Made by a program: the position numbers and the translations under genes. Source: Mycoplasma sp. CSL7475-4 (lineage in GTDB: Bacteria; Bacillota_I; Bacilli_A; Mycoplasmatales; Metamycoplasmataceae). From it: DNA of 64,000 bases. The stretch covers positions 35,230 through 99,229 of the forward strand of contig NZ_JANUYA010000003.1 in NCBI RefSeq assembly GCF_024834065.1, in the 5' to 3' direction. The notes under the pieces are model-generated. The model saw only the letters and a program-made list of their open reading frames with translations. It was not told the origin of the DNA and did no database searches. Position 1 is the first letter of the stretch, and every line of letters begins with the position of its first letter. Below, in pieces: positions 20,637 to 31,524 of this stretch.

Positions 20637-21872
20637 ATGAGAAAAAATTTACTTAAATTATTGCCTGTCGCACTAATGCCTATTACTCTAAGTGCTTGCA
20701 ACTACACAGATCCTAAATTAAATGAAGAACTAAAAAAAGTATCAATATCACCAGTACGTGATAGTGTTGATTCTAGTGTATCACTAGACGATTTTGCTAG
20801 CGATAAGTACCTTAAAGTAGATGGACTATCACCAAATAATAAAATAATCATAAAAAAAATTCAAAAAGTAGGCGACGATAACTTATTAGTAACATTTGAA
20901 ATCGTCGATAAAGCAACAAGAAAAACCAGTGAACAAAAAACACAACAAATCCATATGAAATACATTGACTCAAGCAGTCAAAGTAATTCAACTAACAACA
21001 AATTTGTCTATGAAAAAAACAATTATTATTCATCGCTAAATGGTTTGCGTGGTAAAGAACTTTTTAAAGAACTATCAAAAATTCAAGCTGAGAAAGTAGC
21101 TATCAAAAACAGCCGAGAAATTATTGAACAAGGGCCTAACAAATATGATTATCAATATGCAGAGCTATACAATATTTACAAAACAGCTTTTGCTGATAAT
21201 TTCTTTGAAAAAGATCAATCAATTATTGATATTTATTCAGAAAATCCAAATGGTAAAGACCCTTATGTATATTCATTTAATAATTATGAAGGGCGTGACA
21301 AAAACAACAAAAGTGGCAAGAAACTTAATAACACAAAAGGTGAAGGAAGTGTGTTTAACAGAGAACATACTGTTCCCCAATCTTGATTTAACAAAGAACC
21401 AAATATAAGAACTGATGCACATTTTGTATTTCCTAGTGATAAAAAAGTAAATGCCGATAGGGGTAATGGTATTTATTATACTGTGGATAATGGTGCAAAA
21501 ATAAGTTTAAATGGAACAAAAACTACCGCTAACTACACAGAACCTATTGACGCATTCAAAGGCGATTTAGCCCGTGCAACACTTTATTTTGTTTTAACAT
21601 ATCCACTTTCATGAGAAGATGGTAATGGCAGTGCTGATTTATTCAAAAACACATTCCCTTATTTAAACAAAAAATATTTAGACACCTACATTGATTGAAG
21701 TAAAAAAGATGGTATTGATGGTTTTGATATCCAACGAAACAACGAAATTGCAAAATACTATGGAGGGTTGCGTAATCCATTTAGTGACTATCCTAACTTA
21801 GCTAGTTTAATTTTCGGAACTGGCGACGATGTTTTTGTTGATAAAGGTATATTAGTTGGACTTAATCAATAA
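20637..21872 (+). CDS. endonuclease I family lipoprotein (surface nuclease)
   Basis: 411 residues. Lipobox TLSAC near residue 20. The C-terminal domain has the endonuclease I signature VFNREHTVPQSWF (His244 as probable catalytic base), KGDLARATLYFVLTYP, and the closing segment DIQRNNEIAKYYGGLRNPF, all typical of EndA/NucM-type nonspecific nucleases. As a lipoprotein it would act outside the cell and release nucleotides from host DNA or RNA. The N-terminal 150 residues are lipoprotein-specific. The AAGGAG site sits 6 nt before the ATG. Distinct from the MnuA-type membrane nucleases of mycoplasmas. Confidence 0.88.
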
Positions 21873-21902
21873 AAAGACTGAATAATTTGCGAATTTTTAA
21901 GA

Positions 21903-21931
21903 AAACAGCGTCTTGTTGACGCTGTTTTTAA
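21903..21931. terminator. bidirectional terminator between convergent genes
   Basis: AAACAGCGTC, TTGTT loop, GACGCTGTTT plus T run. It lies between the nuclease stop (21872) and the M42 peptidase stop on the other strand (21942). Confidence 0.85.
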
Positions 21932-21941
21932 TAATGAATAT

Positions 21942-23030
21942 TTATTGGTGTTTCAATTCTTTGGCTCTTTCGACATTGAAGTATTTTACAAATTCAGTTG
22001 CTAAATCGATTGCAGCTTGTATGTCAACTAACGAACACACACCAATTGGTGAGTGTAGATATCTTTGTGGTAGAGAGAAAGTAATTGCAGGCACACCGCC
22101 TTTACCATATTGCAATGCAGTCGCATCGTTACCACCACCTTCAGAAATATATTTATAGGCAGGAATATTGTGTTTACGTGCTAAAGACATTAACATTTCT
22201 GTAAATTTAGGATTAGTTAGTAAACCTCCATCTTTAACTAATAGAGCAACTCCATCTCCTAATTTTGTTCCACCTTTAATTGCACCAGTTGTATCGTGAC
22301 TTGCACATGTATCAATTGCAATTGCCACATCAGCATCAATAATAGATGTTGCTGTTTTAGCACCTCTTAGACCTACTTCTTCTTGAACTGTACCAACGAT
22401 GTATGTTTTATTTGGTAGGTCTAAATCTTTGATGTTGTTGGCTAGAAAATCAATAACTGTTACCCCAGCTCTATTATCCATTGATTTACCGGCAACTAAA
22501 TTATTAGGCATATCAAATGCTTCGCCACTCATATAAACTCTATCTCCTGGTTCAATACCAAAATCAATTACTTCTTGTTTGTTAGCAAAACCTGCGTCCA
22601 CAAATAATTCTTTATTTGTTGGGGCTTTTGTAACTTTTTCTCTTTCCAAAATGTGTATTGATGTGTGGCCAAAAATACCAGTAATTTCTTTGTTGTCACG
22701 ATTTGTGACAATTTTAGCTTTAGTTCCAATAACAGTAACTGGTCAAATTCCACCAACTGGTTCAACTAGTAAATTACCGTTTTCTTCGATATTTCTAACA
22801 AAATAACCAACTTCATCCATGTGTGCTGCAAACATAATTACAGGGGCATTAGGATCGCTTTGTTTATTTGAAATAATTAGCGAACCAAAACCGTCTCTAC
22901 TAAATTCTAATTTATCTGATTTGATGTTTGCTTTTAGAGCATCAACGACTGGTTCTTCGTATCTACTCATTGCTTCAATAGCCATATATTCTTTAAGTCT
23001 TGTACTTAATTTTTCATATTTTTTACTCAT
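21942..23030 (-). CDS. M42 family glutamyl/leucyl aminopeptidase
   Basis: 362 residues. AAHMDEVG carries the first metal His and catalytic Asp, SMDNRAG the bridging Asp, VQEEVGLRGA the catalytic Glu-Glu pair, DTCASHD a further ligand, and the C-terminal LHSPIGV the last His. This is the complete metal set of dinuclear M42 (tetrahedral TET-type) aminopeptidases, which trim peptides in the cytoplasm. Preceded by GGAG. Divergent from mgtA. Confidence 0.93.
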
Positions 23031-23086
23031 ATTAATCTCCTGATTTTTATTTTACATAAATATTTAAATATTCATTTAATAATTAA

Positions 23087-23122
23087 CTTATATATTTAAT
23101 TAATATAAAATTAATATATAAG
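23087..23122. promoter_or_regulatory. AT-rich palindrome in the M42/mgtA divergent promoter region
   Basis: CTTATATAT (23087-23095) faces ATATATAAG (23114-23122), and the inner bases also partly pair. It overlaps the probable -10 region of mgtA and could be an operator. AT-rich DNA makes chance palindromes likely, so this is weak evidence. Confidence 0.3.
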
Positions 23123-23142
23123 TGCATAGTAAAGGAGGTTAG

Positions 23143-25854
23143 ATGAAAAGAAAAAACAAAAAACAAGCTGTCTCAACCGATTTAGTTAAAAAACGTATTC
23201 ACGAGAGTGCAAATATGAATGATAGTGAATTATTTGCAACATTTAATTCCTCAGCCAAAGGAATTATTGATGATTCAACTATTGAAAAAAATCTTGAGAT
23301 TTATGGCTCAAATAAGTTGGATAAAAAATCTAATAATACACTTTGGAATAAAATTGTGGCTTCCTTTTTTAATCCATTTTCAATTATTTTAATCGTTTTA
23401 TCACTTATTTCGCTTGTTACTGATGTTATATTGAAATTAGTAAATAACGAAAAAGCTGAACCGGCAACAATGATTATTATTCTTTCCATGGTTTTATTAA
23501 GTGGTATTTTGCATCTAGTTGAAGAAATTCGCTCGAGTTCATCATCTGATAAATTAATCAAAATGATATCAACTACCGCAAGAGTTCAAAGGAACGGAAT
23601 CTATTATGAGTTGCCATTGGAAGAAATAGTGGTTGGAGATATCATAGTCTTGGCTGCGGGCGATATTATTCCTGCGGATGTAAGAATATTGAGTGCGAAA
23701 GACTTATTCGTCTCTCAGTCTTCTTTAACCGGCGAAAGTCATTCGATCGAAAAATTTTCGCATTTAGTCAAAAACTTTGACTACGATAATATCGTTGATT
23801 ACCACAACTTAGCCTTTATGGGTTCTAATGTTATTTCTGGCTCTGCTCGGGCAATAGTTGTGGCAACTGGAAATGAAACATACATTGGTCAAGTTGTACA
23901 GAAAATAAACGAAAAACCAGTTAAAACTGATTTTGAAAAAGGTATTTCATCAATCTCAAAATTATTAATTAGAATAATGTTGATAGTGGTGCCGATTGTA
24001 TTTTTGATTATTGGTATTAAGGGACAAGTCAAAGGCGATAGTAGTAAATGACTAGAAGCATTGCTATTTGCTATTTCAGTTGTTGTTGGTTTAACCCCTG
24101 AGATGTTGCCAATGATAGTCACATCGACCTTGGCTAAAGGTGCTGTAACAATGTCTAAGAAAAAAACAATAATCAAAAGTCTAAATTCAATTCAGAATTT
24201 TGGGGCAATGGACGTGTTTTGTACAGATAAAACCGGAACATTGACCTTAGATCAAATTGTCCTAGAACGTCACTTAGATGTTTTAGGCAAAGACAATAAT
24301 CGTGTATTACGATATGGTTTTTTAAACTCGTATTTCCAAACAGGTTTAAAAAATCTGCTTGATTTATCAATAATTGATAAAACAGAAGAATTAAGTGTTA
24401 TTGATGAGCAATTACGTCAATTAGAGACTTTATACAATAAGGTTGATGAAATACCATTTGATTTCGAAAGAAAGAGAATGTCAGTTATTGTTAAGAGCAA
24501 AGACTCAAAAGTACAAGTTATTACTAAAGGTGCTGTTGAAGAAATGTTATCAATTTGTTCACATATTGAAATTGGTGGCAAAATAGAACAATTAAGCACC
24601 CATCTAATACAAAAAGTATTGAAAAATGTTGATGATTTAAACGATAAAGGTATGCGTGTTATTGCGGTTGCCCGTAAAGATGTTGATTTAAATACCGTAG
24701 GAACATTTAGCGTTAAAGATGAATCAGAAATGATTTTGATTGGTTATTTAGCCTTCCTTGATCCGCCTAAAGAATCAACAGCGAGTGCTATTGAAAATCT
24801 ACACAAACACGGTGTAGAAGTTAAAATTTTAACAGGTGACAACGCTCGTGTTACAAGAGCAATTTGTGCACAAGTTGGTATCCCTAGTGAAAAAGTAATT
24901 TTAGGTAAAGATCTTGAGTCATTAAACCAAGAACAAATTGAAGATGTTGTTGAACATTACAATATTTTTGCTAAACTTTCACCAGACCAAAAAGCAACTA
25001 TTATTACTGCTTTACGTAACAAAGGACACGTTGTCGGTTATATGGGTGATGGTATTAATGATGCCCCTGCAATGAAAGTTGCTGATGTTTCCATTTCAGT
25101 GGATACAGCAGTTGATATTGCCAAAGAGAGTGCTAATATTATTCTTTTAGAAAAAGACTTAAATGTTTTAGCAACCGGAATTATTGAAGGTCGTAAAACA
25201 TACTCAAACATGAATAAATATATCAAAATGACTGTCGCAAGTAATTTCGGTAATATTATCAGTATTTTATTTGCTGCCTTGATCTTACCATTCTCGCCGA
25301 TGATGGCAGTTCAAATTCTATTCCTTAACCTAATCTATGATATTTCTTGTGGTGCAATACCTTGAGATAATGTTGATAAAGAATTACTGAACAAACCTCG
25401 TAAGTGAAATCCGAAGTCAATTGTTAAATTTATGCTCTGATTCGGCCCTGTTTCGTCTATAGTCGATATATTAGCCTTTATATTATTGCGCTATGTCTTT
25501 ATACCTAATCTATATCCAGGTCTTGATGTCGACAGCGAAAGATTTAAAATCTTATTCCAAACAGGTTGATTCATAATTTCAATGTGAACTCAAAGTTTGA
25601 TTATTCACTTTATTCGGACTGAAAAAATTGCCTTTATTCAATCAAAACCAGCAACACCGCTATTGTTATTCTCGATTTTAGGGTCAATTCTAATTACTGT
25701 TAGTCCTTATGTTCCATGATTAAATAACGCATTAAAAGTTGAGGCTTTAAACCCTTGATTCTACGCCTTATTGGCTGGCTCAATACTTTTATACATAACC
25801 CTAACTTTATTTGTAAAAAGATTGTATCTAAAAAAATATAAAGAATTGCTTTAA
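23143..25854 (+). CDS. mgtA: magnesium-importing P-type ATPase
   Basis: 903 residues, full length for P3B MgtA/MgtB ATPases. Seen in order: SQSSLTGES (actuator domain), [15 protein letters not shown] (membrane helix 4), CTDKTGTLT (phosphorylated Asp near residue 362), KILTGDNA, and GDGINDAP (near 635). The C-terminal membrane helices contain the P3B-type [12 protein letters not shown] segment. It imports Mg2+ using ATP. AAAGGAGGT gives a strong start. No M-box-type Mg2+ riboswitch is visible in the 112-bp upstream gap. Confidence 0.93.
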
Positions 25855-25882
25855 TATAAACAGATTTAAGCGAAAAATAATC

Positions 25883-25916
25883 AAAAACCAGCGTCAATAT
25901 AAACGCTGGTTTTTCT
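25883..25916. terminator. bidirectional terminator between mgtA and the YgjP-like gene
   Basis: AAAAACCAGCGT (25883-25894) pairs with ACGCTGGTTTTT (25903-25914). It lies between two convergent stops. Confidence 0.85.
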
Positions 25917-25929
25917 TTATTAAAAAGAG

Positions 25930-26685
25930 CTATTTTGCTATTTCTAAATCTAAATTTATATACGCAGAGATTTCAATATTTTTTCCTGAATAAATATTGA
26001 AATTAGAATCATTTTGCTTACAAAATTGTTTAAATTCACGACTGTGGCCTTTACCGCGAAAAATATCATGTGCGATTTCATGTATCATGACTGAATCTCA
26101 ATATTCGTGCGGTGTTAACAATGTTAACACTGAATAGTGAATTTCTTTTTTCTTTGTTAAGGTATTGAACTTGTATGATCCTCAATAGCTCAATCTTTTA
26201 TAGATATTTATTGGAATTGTATCAATAACATTGAGTTTTCTTTCAATATTTTTGTGTCTTTGTTCAACTTCTTTAAATAACCAGATTTTCAATAAATTCA
26301 ACAGTTTTGAATTAAGTTTTTCCATACTGATATTGCGATAATTTTGCTTCAATACAAAATAGGCAATATTTTCTTTGTCGTCTAAAAGCATACGCATTTT
26401 TGTATCCTTATAGATGAATTTTGTTTGGTATCTTTTTCCGCCTATTCAAACAAATTTATTCTCAATTGGTGAAAAAACGTATATTGCTTTTTGTTCAAAT
26501 TTAATAGAGTCACTATTTTGGATAAGTCCATTTATGTATTTTGCTAAATTCTTTTTGCTATTGTAAAAAATAACAATATTTTTAGTTATTGAGCTCGCCT
26601 TATAGCCATTAGTTTTATTTTTTGTATAGTATAAATCGTAGGTGACATTGTCAATAGATACTGAGCTCGGGATATTATTCTCCAT
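25930..26685 (-). CDS. YgjP/SprT-like zinc metallopeptidase domain protein
   Basis: 251 residues. HEIAHDIFRGKGH (residues 202-214) gives HExxH plus a downstream His, matching the YgjP-like (DUF45) metallopeptidase domain. IGGKRYQTKFI resembles the N-terminal part of that family. TGA-coded Trp residues occur (FVWIGG, SYWGS). It overlaps the upstream NERD gene by 11 nt, so the pair is translationally coupled. No separate Shine-Dalgarno is seen. Cellular role unknown; related domains occur with DNA-protein repair or restriction systems. Confidence 0.75.
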
Positions 26686-27421
26686 TTTGTTTGAAGCCTT
26701 TTTCTCATTTTTTAATATCTTTACGTGAAGTTACTTTATTTGTTTTAATAGCGTCTAACACAGCATTAACTTTTTCTTTATCCATTTCTCCGAATTCATC
26801 TAAATCATTCTCAACTTCTTGCAGTATTTGTTGATAATTTTTTTCGCTGGCAATTATTGTGTGATTATCAACACCTTCAACACTAAATTTCAAATCCTCA
26901 GGAAAAATAATCATTGATAACATTGGTAAATTAAAACCACACATAGCGTGAAAATGATTTAGGTGTGTATGGTTTTGTGATATTGGATTAGTTACTTTTC
27001 GGTTGTGTTTTTTATAAACTAATGACAAATTTTTGTTGGCAACACTGCCTTTTAATTCACCAATTAAATATTTCGTTTCAATAATAATGAATATTTTGTT
27101 GTTGTATAAAATTCCGTCAATTTCAAATTTTTGACTGCCCATGGCATATTCGTATAAGCCACCAGGAATGTATTTGAAATTGATTTTTTTGTTTTTTGTG
27201 TAGTAAGTTAACTCGTTGGAAATTTGCGATTCGAATTTGAAGCCCATTGTTTCTTTTTTTCTTGCTTTGGTGATATGTCAAATGTAAAGAGTTAATAGAG
27301 ATACGATTAATAATCCCATTAAAACTGTGCCTATAATAATACCGTTTCGCATTTCGATCGATATATTTTTTGGCTCATTTGCGGTATTTTGCAAAATCTG
27401 ATTAAATTGGTTTTGATTCAT
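26675..27421 (-). CDS. membrane-anchored NERD (nuclease-related) domain protein
   Basis: 248 residues. One membrane helix (about 26-50) is followed by a cytoplasmic NERD domain: FEIDGILYNNKIFIIIETKY places Asp102, Glu115 and Lys117 as in the D...ExK core of the restriction-endonuclease-like fold. I start at 27421, upstream of an internal Met59, because that adds the membrane helix. TATAAT at 27436-27431 (minus) is 9 nt before the ATG with no Shine-Dalgarno, hence leaderless. It is coupled to the metallopeptidase gene downstream. The partner substrate is unknown. Confidence 0.78.
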
Positions 27422-27594
27422 AATGTTTTAATTATAAATAATTTTCAAGTCGTTATTTTAATTTAATGACTATTCGCCGGCATTAAAGGTGCAAAAAAAG
27501 CAAAAAACGTGATTTAAGGCGAAAAAAACCGAAAAAAAGTTATTTATGCTATTTCGTGTGGTGTTATAATAACGTTATATAATCGGAGGAATAA

Positions 27595-28200
27595 ATGAAA
27601 TCATTAAAAATATTATCGGTAACAGGTACCGTAAATAGAGAATCTTTATCAGAAAAACTAAACAATGAAGCCGTAAAAGAATTAATGGCTAAATATCCAA
27701 ATTCAACATTAACTAAACTAGATACTTCAAATTCACAATTTGCTAATCATTCATTGACAGCAACAAACTTTGCAGAATTTTTTAAAGATGTTGACTCAGA
27801 CGAATGAATCAATAAATTACACGACACAGATGTTTTAGTTTTATCAACACCAATGACAAACTTTTCATACACAGCAGGAATTAAAAACTTTCTAGATGCT
27901 ATTGCAGTTGCTAACAAAACTTTTTCATATAAATACAGTACAAAAGGTGGTTCAATTGGTTTACTAACTAATCTTAAAGTTGTTATTATCGGAACCCAAG
28001 GAGCTCCATTAGGTTGATACCCATTTGCCGGTTTTCTTGACACACTAAAAGGAATTTTCAATTTCTTTGGTGCTAAACAAATTGAAACATTTTTAGTAGA
28101 CGGCAACAAAGTTGAACCTAGAAGCAAACAAAGCCACGATGAAATCATTGCTGAAGTTAAACCTGAATTAAATAAAATTTTAGAATCATTGGAAATATAA
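27595..28200 (+). CDS. azoR: FMN-dependent NADH-azoreductase
   Basis: 201 residues of flavodoxin-like fold. STPMTNFSYTAGIKNFLDAI is the FMN-phosphate and isoalloxazine loop, and GTQGAPLGWYP the second FMN loop. AzoR-type enzymes reduce quinones and azo compounds with NADH. A CGGAGGA site precedes the ATG. Two TATAAT boxes (27565-27570 and 27578-27583) lie upstream; the first fits better because the second abuts the Shine-Dalgarno. Confidence 0.88.
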
Positions 28201-28202
28201 AA

Positions 28203-28223
28203 AAAATGGCGCAAGCCATTTTT
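28203..28223. terminator. bidirectional terminator between azoR and nusB
   Basis: AAAATGGC, GCAA loop, GCCATTTT, then T-rich DNA. It lies between the convergent stops at 28200 and 28225. Confidence 0.8.
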
Positions 28224-28224
28224 A

Positions 28225-28653
28225 TTATTTCAAATATTTACGTAAAAATGCTTCATTAACCACGAAGAAACGATAAACATTATCAACTACTCTATTAACG
28301 TGTTTGTATAAATTGGATTCTTCTCCAAAAAAATCTTTGGTTACTTCGACAGCTTCGTTAATTACAATTCTAGGATTAATACTGAACATTTCCAATGTTG
28401 AGTTCAATAAAATTGCTCTTATTAATGGGCTTTCTTCGTTTCAAGTTTTATTGGTTAAAAATTTGTCAATAATTTTCGCTAAATAGTCTTTATTTTGAAC
28501 AACTTTTTCTAATTGTAAAAATTGTTCATCATTCAATTCATCGTGTGTTTGTCTTATTCTTGCTAAATCATAATTATTCAATAACTCGCAAGCATAAATA
28601 ACATTAATGACTTCGATTCGATTAGTTCTGCGTGATTTAGTCTTTTTATTCAT
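28225..28653 (-). CDS. nusB: transcription antitermination factor NusB
   Basis: 142 residues, all-helical. The C-terminal INEAVEVTKDFFGEESNLYKHV region and an Arg-rich N-terminus (RRTNRIEVINVIYACE) match NusB, which joins NusE/S10 on rRNA transcripts. One TGA-coded Trp (NKTWNEE). It starts 26 nt after the ECF gene. TACAAT at 28666-28661 (minus) lies 7 nt before the ATG, so it may also have its own leaderless transcript. Confidence 0.85.
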
Positions 28654-28679
28654 GTTTGTAATTGTATACTAAAATTCAA

Positions 28680-29543
28680 TTAATATTTGATTTTTCGGAC
28701 ATTATTAATGAATTTTTCTTTCAAAATATTAGTTACGATAAATACGGGGCTAAAAACTGTAATGTAAATTGGAATTATAAATAAGTCTTTAATGACTATT
28801 TTTACGAATAAAACAATATAGTCTATGCCATAATGTTTTAATTTTCCGCTCTTGGGAGCAAAAAAGTAATTATAAAATTCTATATAGCTTACTGGTCCTA
28901 GTATTCATCTAAATACTATTGAGATAAATAAAATTAATGATGTAACGAGAATATAATAGTTTCATTTTTCGTTTTTGTAAATGAAGTACAAAATAGTGAA
29001 AAAAGTAGTTAAAATCAGTGATAAGAATGCATAAACCATAATTAAAATGACAATAATATTGCGAGGAGCAATTACTTTTTTGCTTAATTTAAAATCGCCA
29101 TTAGGATCGGCATATTTTAAATAAATGATTATTGCTAGTACAAAAGAAATTATGGTCAATGTGTAAGCAAAGACAAAACGAATTATTTTTGTTTTTCTAA
29201 ACATTAAAAAATAAAAATAAGATACAGCCGAAATTAGTGGGGGCACAATTGCGTAAAGCCAAAATCATGTTCCAATAGAACCTGTTAATAAAAGAACGAG
29301 GGTGTCACCTAATAAAGATAATATTGCACCTTTAAAAGGTCCGAAAATTAGACCATAAAAAATAAACATCAGATATTCTAATTGCACTGGAATTACACGC
29401 AATATTGTAAATTTAGCAAAATAGATAATCACAATATGCATTGACAAAAATATAGCGCCAAGAACCAGTTCATAAACATTTACTTTAAAAATTTCGTTAA
29501 TTCAAGTTTTAGACTTAGGTTTTTTTATAATAGAATCTTTCAT
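28680..29543 (-). CDS. ECF transporter S (substrate-binding) component
   Basis: 287 residues, about six membrane segments. The N-terminal pattern with VPVQLEYLMFIFYGLIFGP followed by GAILSLLGDTLV is typical of mycoplasma ECF S components, which capture a vitamin and dock onto the EcfAA'T module. The substrate (folate, riboflavin or other) cannot be assigned from sequence. GGAGGT precedes the ATG, with TATAAT at 29569-29564 (minus) as -10. The energising module is not in this window. Confidence 0.82.
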
Positions 29544-29681
29544 AAACCTCCAATTCAAGATGAATTATAAACACACAGAAAAGGAATAATTAATATTTGA
29601 AAAAAATTTTTATTTTTTGACTTTTTGTATAAAATTACCAGTTTATAACTAATAAGGAGTTTATTAATTTATAATTATTGC

Positions 29682-31232
29682 ATGAGTAAAAATATTAAAT
29701 TAGAACCGATAGATTTCGGAACTGCAGGCATAAGGGGAATTGTCGGCAAGGGTATAAATCATTTATCCCAAGCACATGTTCAACGGATTGCACACGGATT
29801 TGCTAAATATTTATTGAATAAATACAAAGATGAAAAACAAATAAAAGTGGTAATTGGACGTGATAGTCGTCGTTACTCACACAAATATGCAAGCATTATT
29901 GCAAATATTTTGCAAAGCTACGAAAAATTTAAAATAATTATAAGCAAAGATTTAACACCTACACCCTTTGTTTCATTTTTAATTATTAAACACCAAGCCC
30001 ATGGTGGTTTTAATATCACTGCAAGTCATAATCCTTATCTATACAACGGAATCAAACTATATAACAACTATGGTTCACAATGTTTGCCTGAGGAAATTGA
30101 ACAAATAAAATCATATTTTGAAAATTATGACTTTTATTCTGAATATGTTGATGCTAAATTTCCTTTAAGCAACAAAAACATTCAAATTAATACTGAAAAA
30201 GAGAAAAAAGAGTATTTGACTAAAGCTATTCAGGCTGGTGGCGAATATAATTTTGCCACTTCTGAAAAAATAAAATTTGTCTATTCAAGTTTGCACGGAG
30301 CTGGAATTAAATTTGCTCGTGAAATTTTTGACAGATTTGGCTTTAAGCAAAATATTGATTATTTTATGCCAACAGAACAAATAAAACCGAATCGCAATTT
30401 TCCTACCTGTCCTTATCCTAATCCGGAATTAAATGAAGCCTATAAAGAGAGTGAAATAGTGGCATTAAAAAACAATGCAGGCGCAATTATTGTTACTGAT
30501 CCTGATGTGGATCGAGTAGGTATTAAAGTCTTACACAAAGGGCAATATGTATTGCTAAATGGAAATGAAACTGCCACCTTAATTTTTGATTTTTTACTGA
30601 AAAATATTGAAAACATTAAACAAAATTCATACATTGTTTACTCGTTTGTCTCATCAAATCTACCCGCTTTGATTGCTAAAAAACACAATATAAATAGTTT
30701 CATAGTTCCGACAGGTTTTAAATGAATTTCTAAATTTATTAACGAAAACAGTGGCAATTATTTATATGGTTTTGAAGAGAGTTATGGTTCTTTAATTGAT
30801 CCATCAATTGCACGTGATAAAGACGCCTTGCAATCGTTAGCTATACTGTTAAAAATGGTTGATTTTTACAAACAACAATCCAAAACACTTGTTGATGTGC
30901 TTAATGACATTTACGAAGAATACAATTTTATTTCTTCAAAAACAATCAATATTGAAATTAGCGAAAATTTTAACTTATCTAAATTACAACAACAATTTAA
31001 AAATATTGACTTAGCAAATAAAGTTGTTACTGACTTTAACGAAAACACTGATTACATGAAAGCAAATATGATTAAGATCAGTTTTAAAGATAACGATGAT
31101 TGAATTGCTTTAAGACCTTCTGGCACTGAACCAAAAATTAAGTTTTATATTTTTGCTTATGGCAAAACAAAGAAAATTTCTGAAGAAAATCTCAATAAAT
31201 ATATTGAAAAAATTGAGTTATTAGTTCGTTAA
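29682..31232 (+). CDS. phosphomannomutase/phosphoglucomutase
   Basis: 516 residues, an alpha-D-phosphohexomutase. FGTAGIRG at the N-terminus, the phosphoserine loop NITASHNPYLYNGIK, metal loop DPDVDR, sugar loop GFEESYG, and the phosphate-binding RPSGTEPK near the C-terminus are all present. It interconverts hexose 1- and 6-phosphates for glycolysis and glycan synthesis. TATAAT at 29670-29675 is only 6 nt before the ATG. AAGGAG at 29653-29658 is too far upstream to serve this ATG, so leaderless initiation or a noncanonical start near 29667 are both possible. Confidence 0.92.
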
Positions 31233-31244
31233 AACAAATGATTT

Positions 31245-31268
31245 CAAACACTTTTTGAGTGTTTTTTT
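31245..31268 (+). terminator. terminator after the phosphohexomutase gene
   Basis: CAAACACT and AGTGTTT around a short loop, then seven Ts. Confidence 0.8.
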
Positions 31269-31304
31269 ATGATAAAAATTATTTTTTAAAAAATCTTTTT
31301 TCTA

Positions 31305-31500
31305 TATAATTGAATTGTTATGTTAAAAAACTTAAATGCACGCATTTTTAAAGGGAAAAATATTATCATGATTCAAATCATGAATTTTTACTAATGCGAG
31401 CCACAAGTGTTTCTATGGTGGCTGATCGAAGCCTACCCAGTAAATTTAATTAACTTAAGTAGGTTCTAGAAATCTACTTTTAATTTTATTTACATAACCA
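31305..31500 (+). promoter_or_regulatory. structured leader RNA (riboswitch-like) of the 31.5-50.7 kb operon
   Basis: TATAAT at 31305-31310 implies a start near 31317 and a roughly 200-nt untranslated leader. Visible stems: CGCATT/AATGCG (31341-31346 with 31393-31398), enclosing AAAAAT/ATTTTT and CATGAT/ATCATG; AGCCAC/GTGGCT (31399-31404 with 31418-31423); an alternative GGCT/AGCC (31420-31423 with 31430-31433); CCTAC/GTAGG (31432-31436 with 31459-31463); and AAGTAG/CTACTT (31457-31462 with 31474-31479) followed by a T-rich tail. Successive stems overlap and exclude each other, and the last resembles a terminator. I match it to no known riboswitch class. It could instead be a free small RNA. 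Confidence 0.6.
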
Positions 31501-31524
31501 TAAATTAATACCACGGAGGTCAAT

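Noticed and set aside
31341..31436. Leader RNA as SAM, TPP, T-box, SRP, tmRNA or RNase P RNA
   Set aside because: None of the conserved core sequences of those RNAs is present (for example no GGCTGAGA, no T-box antiterminator, no GAGGAAAGTCC).
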